Origin: Bacillota bacterium
GTDB taxonomy: Bacteria; Bacillota; Clostridia; Lachnospirales; Lachnospiraceae
Length of the DNA stretch: 37,963 bases
Assembly (NCBI GenBank): GCA_023436225.1
Contig: JAEZKA010000083.1
Span: 1 to 37,963 of the forward strand
Reading direction: 5' to 3'
Positions 31,042 through 37,963 of the stretch are shown here, one piece after another. Positions within the stretch are counted from its first letter, which is position 1. Every line of letters begins with the position of its first letter. The position numbers were made by a program, and so were the translations under genes. The notes beneath the pieces were generated by a model. It was not told the DNA's origin and made no database searches. It was given only the letters and a program-made list of their open reading frames with translations.

Positions 31042-31124
31042 GGATCAGGAATATAAAGAATTATATTAGTGAATTAGTGCACAGGACACTTTGATCTAAG
31101 AAGTATAGAAAGAACTTAAGGTGA

Positions 31125-31168
31125 GGATTGTCAGGAATAGCGATTACCGCTTGTTTGACAATCCTTAT
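31125..31168 (+). terminator. Hairpin between yhaM and rlmD
   Basis: GGATTGTCA (31125-31133) pairs with TGACAATCC (31156-31164), with an inner AGCG/CGCT stem, then TTATTC. It is a weak terminator or part of the rlmD leader. Confidence 0.5.
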
Positions 31169-31191
31169 TCAAAGATAGAATGGTGGTAATT

Positions 31192-32571
31192 ATGGCGACA
31201 TTGAAGAAGAATGATCAGGTGGAAATAAGGATTGAAGATATTGGATCCGAGGGCGAAGGCATCGGCAGGTACGAGGGCTATACTCTGTTTGTCAAGGATA
31301 CGGTCATGGGAGATGTGGCACTGGTCCAGGTGACGAAGACCGGTAAGACCTATGGTTACGCAAGACTGGTGAAGCTTCTGGAGCCTTCTGCTTACCGTGT
31401 GGAGCCAAGGTGCCCGGTTGCAGCGCGCTGTGGCGGATGTCAGCTGATGCATGTGGATTATGCAAAGCAGCTGGAGTATAAGGAGAATAAGGTTCGCAAT
31501 TGCCTCACTAGAATCGGCGGCTTTACCGAGCTACCGATGGAGCCGATCTGTGGCATGGAGGAACCGTATTACTATCGTAACAAATCCCAGTACCCGGTCG
31601 GAAGAAATAAGGATGGTAGTATAGCCATCGGTTTCTATGCCGGAAGAACCCACGCGATCATTGATACCTCTCATTGCTTCATCGGAGCGAAGGTGAATGA
31701 AGATATTATTGCTATCGTACGTTCCTTTATCGAGAAGTATCAGCTGGAGCCTTATGAGGAAGAGCTTCACAAAGGCTTAATCCGTCATATACTGACCAGG
31801 GTAGGTTACAGGACCGGAGAGATTATGGTGTGCCTTGTAATCAACGGCCGCGAACTGCCTCATAGCGAGGAGCTAGTGGACAGCCTCAAGAGGATCGACG
31901 GAATGAAGAGCATCTGTCTCAATGTAAACAAGGAGAAGACCAATGTTATTCTGGGTGAAAGGATTATTCCTCTTTGGGGTGAACCATTTATCACCGATTA
32001 CATCGGGGATATTAAATATCAGATCAGTCCGCTGTCCTTCTATCAGGTGAATCCCGTTCAGACGAAGAAGCTGTATGATATGGCCTTGGAATATGCTGAT
32101 TTACATGGAGAAGAGACGGTATGGGATATCTACTGCGGAATCGGAACCATATCGCTATTCTTAGCGCAGAAGGCAAGGAAGGTATATGGTGTTGAGATTG
32201 TTCCTCAGGCTATCGATGATGCGAAGAAGAATGCCCTTATCAACAATATCACCAATACAGAATTCTTTGTTGGGGCAGCCGAAGAGGTGCTTCCAGCGAA
32301 ATATAAAGAAGAAAAAATCTATGCCGACGTTATCGTGGTTGATCCTCCGCGAAAGGGCTGTGACCAGAGCCTACTGGACACCATACTTGCAATGGCTCCG
32401 AATAGAGTGGTCTATGTCTCCTGTGACCCGGCAACGCTGGCAAGAGACCTAAAGTATTTATGTGAGAAGGATTATGACCTTAAGAAAGTAAGAGCAGTAG
32501 ATCAGTTCAGCCACTCTACCCATGTGGAGACGGTTGTTTTATTAACTCGAAAAAATGTTGAAATTCAATAA
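31192..32571 (+). CDS. rlmD: 23S rRNA (uracil-5-)-methyltransferase, RlmD/RlmCD type
   Basis: 459 aa, the length of Bacillus RlmCD, which methylates U747 and U1939 of 23S rRNA. N-terminal TRAM domain (about 1-60), iron-sulfur cysteines C74, C80 and C83 in RCPVAARCGGC plus a later Cys (SHCF), and a SAM methyltransferase domain (FYQVNPVQTKKLY, WDIYCGIGTISL, DPPRKGC). The catalytic Cys lies in YVSCDPATLARDL. ATG 31192 follows GGTGGT (31182-31187); an in-frame ATG at 31180 is less likely. Its stop falls within a tandem repeat. Confidence 0.94.
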   Translation: MATLKKNDQVEIRIEDIGSEGEGIGRYEGYTLFVKDTVMGDVALVQVTKTGKTYGYARLVKLLEPSAYRVEPRCPVAARCGGCQLMHVDYAKQLEYKENKVRNCLTRIGGFTELPMEPICGMEEPYYYRNKSQYPVGRNKDGSIAIGFYAGRTHAIIDTSHCFIGAKVNEDIIAIVRSFIEKYQLEPYEEELHKGLIRHILTRVGYRTGEIMVCLVINGRELPHSEELVDSLKRIDGMKSICLNVNKEKTNVILGERIIPLWGEPFITDYIGDIKYQISPLSFYQVNPVQTKKLYDMALEYADLHGEETVWDIYCGIGTISLFLAQKARKVYGVEIVPQAIDDAKKNALINNITNTEFFVGAAEEVLPAKYKEEKIYADVIVVDPPRKGCDQSLLDTILAMAPNRVVYVSCDPATLARDLKYLCEKDYDLKKVRAVDQFSHSTHVETVVLLTRKNVEIQ

Positions 32572-32621
32572 ATAATGATATTAACTAATAAATAATGATA
32601 TCATACAATGAATAATGATAT
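32567..32621 (+). repeat. Three 20-bp tandem direct repeats
   Basis: AATAAATAATGATAT at 32567-32581, again at 32587-32601, and with one change (AATGAATAATGATAT) at 32607-32621: exact 20-bp period, five-base variable joints. The first copy contains the rlmD stop codon. Confidence 0.85.
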
Positions 32622-32641
32622 AAGTGCTAAAATGTATAACT

Positions 32642-32694
32642 TCCCCTTCCTATTAGTTGCAATTTGTGCAAATGATATGAGGGGGATTTTTTTT
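32642..32694 (+). terminator. Terminator of rlmD
   Basis: TCCCCTT (32642-32648) pairs with AGGGGGA (32680-32686), with an inner TTGCA/TGCAA stem (32657-32671), then eight T (32687-32694). Confidence 0.8.
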
Positions 32695-33124
32695 GCTTGA
32701 GCGAGAAATAACTTGATGAAAGAGAAGAATGTCAAATGAATTATGAAATGTCAAGGAAAAATTATGTATTGGGGCTAAGACTAAATCGAAAACAAAAATG
32801 TAGCTGAGCTTGTAATGAGAAAACCAAAAAGCATAAAAGTTAATACAGTGCGCTGCGCATGGTAATAAGATTGGATGCTTTTTTAATTTTAAATTAGTTA
32901 TCATTAGAGAAAATATTTTATTCTGTTGATTTTTGTGGTAAAATATGGATGGTAAGAGAATTGTCATATAAAATAAATTCTGAACAGAAAAGGAAAAGGC
33001 TACTCATTATAGCAAATAATGGGAAGTTGATGTTTGTGAGATTTTAATTGGTAAAACGAATAATGGAAATGGATTATTACATTAAGAATGTCATTCGTTA
33101 TGTGAATGGGCGGGGGATAAATTT
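32695..33124. other. AT-rich gap before the NTPase gene
   Basis: No gene supported. It contains a bidirectional terminator (32826-32884) and, after it, about 240 bases that should hold the NTPase promoter. TAAAAT (32939-32944) is a possible -10 without a good -35. GGCGGGGGA at about 33109-33117 is the ribosome site. Confidence 0.5.
32826..32884. terminator. Bidirectional terminator with inner GC stem
   Basis: AAAAAGCAT (32826-32834) pairs with ATGCTTTTT (32875-32883); inner TGCGC/GCGCA stem near 32849-32859. The A-run and T-run let it work both ways. No gene ends here on the plus strand after the rlmD terminator, so an unseen short RNA is possible. Confidence 0.65.
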
Positions 33125-36100
33125 GTGAATAGAGATAAGTATAATTTTCAAAAACTAACACCTATAAATACAGCTAATATAGAGATATATGAAGATGCGA
33201 TAGACTTTGTTTTTAATAATAACGATTTAAAAAATGTCGCTATTTCCGGAGCATATAGCGCAGGAAAAAGCAGTATTCTTGAATCATATAAAAAAAAGCA
33301 TCAAGATAAGAAATTTGTACATATCTCTCTTGCACATTTTGAAACTATAGATATCGAATGCGATATAAATAACAATGATACTAGCACAAAAGATTCAAAA
33401 AAAACATGGAATAAAGATGATATGAGCAACAGTAAAAATGGTACATCCATTGTCAAAGAGTCTGTATTAGAAGGGAAAATATTAAATCAACTTATTCATC
33501 AGATACACCAAAAAAGAATTCCTCAAACGAATTTTCGAGTGAAGCGGAGGGTATCTAACCTTAAATTAGCCTCAGTCAGTCTGCTTTTTGTAATTCTCTC
33601 TTTGGCATTAATTTATGTATTCTTCTTCGATGCTTGGAGCGATTATGTGAACGGTTTTTCTTCGGGTCAGATTAAAGAATTACTTATGAAGACTACCAGA
33701 AATGATTTTAGACTTATAAGCGGTGTATTCTGTATACTTACTATTACTATACTTGTCTATAACTTAATTAAAATGCAAATGAACAAGGGAATTGTAAAGC
33801 GACTCGGTACAGATAAATTAGAAATTGAAATATTTGAAAAGTGTGATGACTCATATTTTGATAAATATCTTAACGAGGTTTTATATCTTTTTGATCGTTC
33901 AAAAGCAGATGTGATTGTTTTTGAAGACATGGATAGATATAACGTAAATCGCATTTTTGAACGTTTGAGGGAAGTTAACACCTTGATAAATGTAAAACGG
34001 TACGAGCAAGCAGAGAATAAATTCATACGCAAGTGCATTCATTTTATAAATAATATTGTTCGAAAGATGAAATGTATTCTGGAAATAAAACCATTAAAAT
34101 GGGTTATAAATAAAGTAAATCCGCTTGTAAAGAGGTCTAATACTAGAATGCAATCACAAAGGAATAAAAAATCAAAAAATACATATAAGCCACTAAGATT
34201 TTTTTACTTACTCAAAGATGATGTTTTTGTTTCAAAAGATAGGACAAAATTTTTTGATTATATTATCCCAATAGTACCAGTAGTAGATAGTTCCAATTCT
34301 TACGATCAGTTCCTGAAACACTTGAAAGAGGGAAATCTGCTTGATAAGTTTGACCATAGTTTTTTACAGAGTCTGTCGTTGTACGTTGACGATATGCGAA
34401 TACTTAAGAACATTTATAATGAGTTTGTGGTATATATTTATCGCCTTAACACAACGGATTTGGACTGGAATAAAATGATGGCAATGATTGCATATAAAAA
34501 CCTTTTTCCGCGTGACTTTTGTGATCTGCAACTAGCCAAAGGTTTTGTTTTAGCATTGTTTGAACAAAAGCAACAATTAATTGAGGAAGCTTTAAAATCA
34601 GCAAAAGCACGTAGACAAGATATGCTCGTCAGAATTGAATGGGCAAAAAAAGAAACTATGAAGTCTAAACAAGAATTAGACGATGCATATACAGCAATGA
34701 ATAATCGATTGCCTAGAAATCCTTATAATAGCAGCGTTCTAACAGAAGAGTCACAGAGGATGAAAAAACAATATGATGCCGAGCTTACTAAAAGGAAACA
34801 GGCTGTTCAAGATAATTCTGATGGTATTTTACAAAATCTCGAATCTGAACTAGCAGAAATTGAACATGATATTGATCTAACTAAGGCAAAATCTCTGAAA
34901 GATTTAATTACAAGAGATAACATAGACGTCATTTTTGCCGTCAGTCATACTAATGAAATAGGAAAGGTTAATGAATTTAAAGAGATTAAAGGTAGCGATT
35001 ATTTTGATCTTCTAAAATTCCTAATTCGTAGTGGATGCATTGATGAAACATATGCCGATTATATGACCTATTTCTACGAGGATAGCATAAGTGCAAATGA
35101 TAAGAAATTTTTGCGGCGGATTACTGACAAACGAGGAGCTGAGTATACCTACGCACTTAAGGAACCTAAAAAGGTCATTGAATCGCCAGTTCTTAGAGAT
35201 GTGGAGTTCGAACAAGAGGAGGCCTTGAATTTCGATGTTATGGAATTCCTACTTCTTAACGACAGCAATGTGAAATATGCTACATATCTAAAAACGCTCA
35301 TATCACAGATTAGGCAGACGAAAAACTTTGGTTTTGTTTCCAAATTCTACGATACAGGTAAGGCTCACAAGCAATTCATCATAAGAATAAATGAACAATG
35401 GTCAGGTTTCTTTTCCTTTGCATTGCAGGGTAAAACCATACCGTCCTCTCAGATAAGACAGTTTTCTATAGATACATTTTATTTCTCTGATGAGAGGGTA
35501 ATAACTGAGGTCAATATCGACAATTGTTTGACTGAATATGTCTCCAATAGCCCGGATTACTTATCTGTTGAACAACCTGACATAGATAGACTGGTGTCCG
35601 GTTTTTCACTTATTGGCGTCTTGTTTACTACTATTGATTATGGCAAATCAGAGAAATCCCTATTTGATGAAGTATATCGGAATAGTTTATATACCCTTAC
35701 CTTTGAGAACATCGCATTGATGCTTAGAAAGAAATACAGCATTGAAAACGATTCTGACATTGTCCATAAGAATTACACACTGGTACAGAGCAATGAGTGC
35801 TCACCATTGGCGGTATACATCTCTGAAAATATAGCGGCATACACGGAAATTATTCTCACTCATTGTAATGGGTATATATCTGATGATGAACTCGTAGCCA
35901 TTAGCCTATTAAATAACAGTAATGTTGAGAATACTGCAAAGAAACGGTACATCGAATTACTATCTACTATTATTAGTGAAATCACTCAAGTTATAGATCC
36001 AGACCTTTGGACTTTAATGATAAGTCGAGGAATAGTAGCGTTTTCTGAAGTCAATTTTATTAACTACTTCTTGAAATACGGCATTGATACTACTCTTATC

Positions 36101-37036
36101 GAGTATATAAACAATTCAACGTCAGAAGTTAACTTTACTCACACTGCTGATGCTTTTGATAAGGAAACGGCTGAAGAGCTATTTGATGCAGTCTCATTAT
36201 GTAACGATATCTCCAATACTAAATACAGAAAAATATTAATCGAATTGGGTTATTGTTTTGACAGTTTTGAAGCTGATGAGGTCTCTAATGATAAAATCCA
36301 AATTCTTATCAGCGAAGGCATTTTGCAAATGGATATAGATAGTCTGGAGTTTGTTCGTGAAAAATATGGAAATCACCTCCATGCCTTTATTCAACGGAAT
36401 CTCGAGAAGTATCTTGAGTTACAAACAATCGAAATGTTCAGACTTGATGAAGCCCTGCAAATTATTACATGGGATATTGATGATAACAAAAAAATAGGGT
36501 TGCTTGCTTTTACTAATGAGCAGATTTCTATTGTTGGGAAGCAGTATACTGACGTGGTTAACGCATATATTACAACTCATAATCTCAAGGCAGAGGACAA
36601 ACAGTATCTCTACTCACATTATTTGCAATATGGCGAGAAAGCGCAGACGGCAATCGTTACATTGGCTATAAAAGGAGTAACGGAGATTATTACCAATAAT
36701 TTAAAGGTCGACGATAACCTGCTGTCTATTTTGCTTCAAGCAGACGCGGTAACTCGCGACCAGAAGATAAAGCTTTTAGCAATGGCAATACCGGTATTAA
36801 ATGAGGACATTTGTAAAACTCACTTCGATGAGTTGGAACTTTCTGATTTAAAGGGGATATTTGCAAAGGGAAGTGGGCGTAGAAATTATGAGAAGAGCGG
36901 AGAGGTTACTACAATACTGGATGCACTCAAATCGAACGGCTGGATTTACGAATATTGTGATGATGAGAGGAACAATGATAGGTATATAATAATAAAAAAT
37001 AGACCGCGAAGTAAAGAACCTGAGATTTTGGACTAA
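33125..37036 (+). CDS. YobI/KAP-like membrane P-loop NTPase
   Basis: 1303 aa. Walker A SGAYSAGKSS (G42-S49) lies in an N-terminus like that of YobI (NFQKLTPINTANIEIYEDA). Two membrane helices (about 147-169 and 196-214) are inserted before Walker B (VIVFEDMDRY, about 263-271), as in KAP NTPases. FFDYIIPIVPVVDSSNSYDQF is the matching sensor region. A coiled coil (about 478-590) and a long helical region of about 700 residues follow, probably a recognition or scaffold part. Such STAND/KAP-like proteins are widely predicted to act in phage defence or stress response. Start GTG 33125 after GGGGG. It looks more AT-rich than its neighbours, consistent with transfer. Confidence 0.82.
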   Translation: MNRDKYNFQKLTPINTANIEIYEDAIDFVFNNNDLKNVAISGAYSAGKSSILESYKKKHQDKKFVHISLAHFETIDIECDINNNDTSTKDSKKTWNKDDMSNSKNGTSIVKESVLEGKILNQLIHQIHQKRIPQTNFRVKRRVSNLKLASVSLLFVILSLALIYVFFFDAWSDYVNGFSSGQIKELLMKTTRNDFRLISGVFCILTITILVYNLIKMQMNKGIVKRLGTDKLEIEIFEKCDDSYFDKYLNEVLYLFDRSKADVIVFEDMDRYNVNRIFERLREVNTLINVKRYEQAENKFIRKCIHFINNIVRKMKCILEIKPLKWVINKVNPLVKRSNTRMQSQRNKKSKNTYKPLRFFYLLKDDVFVSKDRTKFFDYIIPIVPVVDSSNSYDQFLKHLKEGNLLDKFDHSFLQSLSLYVDDMRILKNIYNEFVVYIYRLNTTDLDWNKMMAMIAYKNLFPRDFCDLQLAKGFVLALFEQKQQLIEEALKSAKARRQDMLVRIEWAKKETMKSKQELDDAYTAMNNRLPRNPYNSSVLTEESQRMKKQYDAELTKRKQAVQDNSDGILQNLESELAEIEHDIDLTKAKSLKDLITRDNIDVIFAVSHTNEIGKVNEFKEIKGSDYFDLLKFLIRSGCIDETYADYMTYFYEDSISANDKKFLRRITDKRGAEYTYALKEPKKVIESPVLRDVEFEQEEALNFDVMEFLLLNDSNVKYATYLKTLISQIRQTKNFGFVSKFYDTGKAHKQFIIRINEQWSGFFSFALQGKTIPSSQIRQFSIDTFYFSDERVITEVNIDNCLTEYVSNSPDYLSVEQPDIDRLVSGFSLIGVLFTTIDYGKSEKSLFDEVYRNSLYTLTFENIALMLRKKYSIENDSDIVHKNYTLVQSNECSPLAVYISENIAAYTEIILTHCNGYISDDELVAISLLNNSNVENTAKKRYIELLSTIISEITQVIDPDLWTLMISRGIVAFSEVNFINYFLKYGIDTTLIEYINNSTSEVNFTHTADAFDKETAEELFDAVSLCNDISNTKYRKILIELGYCFDSFEADEVSNDKIQILISEGILQMDIDSLEFVREKYGNHLHAFIQRNLEKYLELQTIEMFRLDEALQIITWDIDDNKKIGLLAFTNEQISIVGKQYTDVVNAYITTHNLKAEDKQYLYSHYLQYGEKAQTAIVTLAIKGVTEIITNNLKVDDNLLSILLQADAVTRDQKIKLLAMAIPVLNEDICKTHFDELELSDLKGIFAKGSGRRNYEKSGEVTTILDALKSNGWIYEYCDDERNNDRYIIIKNRPRSKEPEILD

Positions 37037-37051
37037 TATACATTCACAAAA

Positions 37052-37068
37052 TCTTCAATTATTGAAGA
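37052..37068. promoter_or_regulatory. 8-bp palindrome between NTPase and HExxH genes
   Basis: TCTTCAAT (37052-37059), one T, ATTGAAGA (37061-37068). No T-run, so it is not a terminator. It may be an operator or an RNA hairpin in the 114-base gap; read-through between the two genes remains possible. Confidence 0.4.
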
Positions 37069-37150
37069 GCCGAACTTCGTCTAATGTTTATAACTTGGGG
37101 ATTTTATGTAACATGGAACTGATAAACAGGAATTTGAAAGCGAGGTTTAC

Positions 37151-37516
37151 ATGGAAAAATTATTAACACCCAAATTTGCCGTTTTATTACTGCTTGTATT
37201 TCTATTGTTAATCGTTCATGAATTTGGACATTATTTAGCGTACAGGCTTTTGGGGTTTCAAGCGTGTGTTAGAAAGTCAATAATTGCACCAGGAATTGAT
37301 CCCAAAGAAACGATTGTTGTTACCAGAATGCAAGGATTATTTATAGCATTAAATGGTTTTATTCTCTCGACGTTTTCTGTTGTATTACTATCTTTCCTTA
37401 TGAATTATTCGTTATGGTTTGTTCTTTTCATTAGTAGCTTAGCCGGCTCTTGCGTAGATTATATCTGGGCATTCGGTATGCTATTTCAGAAAAACGTTAC
37501 AATTCAAGGGAAATAA
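37151..37516 (+). CDS. Small membrane protein with HExxH zincin motif
   Basis: 121 aa, almost all hydrophobic. Helix 1 (about 8-26) ends in HEFGH (23-27), the zinc-binding HExxH of metalloproteases placed at the membrane surface as in site-2 proteases and DUF3267-type zincins. Helices 2-4 lie at about 62-80, 86-99 and 100-113. SCVDYIWAFG near the end offers D103 as a possible third zinc ligand, as in DUF3267-like proteins. It is only about half the usual size of M50 proteases. GAGG at 37142-37145 precedes the ATG. Its closeness to the NTPase suggests a functional pair. Whether it is an active protease is unproven. Confidence 0.7.
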   Translation: MEKLLTPKFAVLLLLVFLLLIVHEFGHYLAYRLLGFQACVRKSIIAPGIDPKETIVVTRMQGLFIALNGFILSTFSVVLLSFLMNYSLWFVLFISSLAGSCVDYIWAFGMLFQKNVTIQGK

Positions 37517-37603
37517 TCTTTAGGATAATTCCAATTTATATGAGTATATATGAGCAAACTGAGAAGTTAATGCAACTTCCCATTATGAATAGATAGTTAT
37601 CTG

Positions 37604-37679
37604 AAGTAATGCACCAAAAAAGCAGATACCTAGCGGTTAGATATCTGCTTTGATTATGCCAGTAACTGGTGCATTACTT
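37604..37679. repeat. Nested inverted repeat at the accessory edge
   Basis: Outer stem AAGTAATGCACCA (37604-37616) with TGGTGCATTACTT (37667-37679), 13 bp perfect. Inner stem AAGCAGATA (37620-37628) with TATCTGCTT (37642-37650). On the minus strand the inner stem is followed by a T-run and could end transcripts coming from the right. A smaller hairpin GAAGTT/AACTTC lies at 37563-37579. Confidence 0.8.
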
Positions 37680-37963
37680 TGGATTATTACATAGCGCGAA
37701 ACTGCGGTCGCCAGTAACCTATGGGGATTCAATATGAAACTTTGTCCCTAAAGTGAATGATTTAGATAAAGAAAAACTAAAAAGATGAAAGTTTTCTTTG
37801 AAATAAGAGTATAACAAGATAAAATGAGCATAGTTCCCCCTTTCCCCATAAATAGCTTATCGGGAATAATTGAAATATTAAGTTGAAAGGTATTATGTTG
37901 GGTGATAGGCATATCTGTTTAACTTTTCACTCATGCAACAAGGACAGAGGAATGCTTTTTTTC
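37680..37963. other. No supported gene to the window end
   Basis: AT-rich, no reading frame of use. A weak dyad of AAAGAAAA with TTTTCTTT lies near 37768-37799. The window ends in GAATGCTTTTTTC, which may belong to a terminator continuing beyond the edge. Confidence 0.5.

Noticed and set aside
1..37963. CRISPR arrays, integrases or insertion-sequence transposases
   Set aside because: No regularly spaced repeats of CRISPR type and no transposase or integrase frames were found on either strand.

Overview
The window looks like part of the chromosome of a spore-forming, motile anaerobe of the Clostridia, most probably Lachnospiraceae. The evidence is the block HU, rqcP, yabP, yabQ, divIC, tRNA-Met, spoIIE, tilS, hpt, ftsH; a CheX-type chemotaxis phosphatase; TTG and GTG starts behind strong Shine-Dalgarno sites; and low to moderate G+C. 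This is inference from gene content and order, because no database was searched.

Bases 1-8664 carry housekeeping and sporulation genes. They cover nucleoid protein HU, the ribosome-rescue factor RqcP, the spore-coat proteins YabP and YabQ behind a sigma-E-like promoter, the divisome protein DivIC, an elongator tRNA-Met with a consensus promoter, and SpoIIE. The spoIIE promoter carries inverted Spo0A-box-like sites and a 21-bp spacer. TilS, Hpt and FtsH follow. Bases 8665-9184 are non-coding and hold a possible small RNA.

Bases 9185-19842 carry a mixed core set: a CmpB-type membrane protein, a DUF2156 GNAT-like protein (minus strand), a B12-binding radical SAM protein, endonuclease III, a membrane-anchored unknown, a 34-aa miniprotein, a VanW-type secreted protein, an AIR-synthase-like enzyme, an Lrp regulator overlapping an aminotransferase, CheX and TrmL.

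Bases 19843-20878 look empty at first sight but are not. They hold a 360-bp imperfect inverted repeat with two hairpins in its centre whose loops are identical, and two small minus-strand membrane proteins (49 and 54 aa). A minus-strand set follows: a lipoprotein, a two-component kinase and regulator, and MutS2. On the plus strand come an HtrA-like protein that has lost its catalytic His and Asp, a cytoplasmic GH123-like protein, YhaM with a structured leader, and an RlmD-type 23S rRNA methyltransferase.

From about 32,570 to the end the DNA is accessory in character. Three 20-bp tandem repeats and two terminators lead to a 1303-aa membrane-anchored P-loop NTPase of YobI/KAP type, followed by a 121-aa membrane protein with an HEFGH metalloprotease motif and a nested inverted repeat. 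This NTPase plus membrane-zincin pair is the best candidate here for an undescribed system, perhaps an anti-phage or stress-triggered membrane module. That role is inference.
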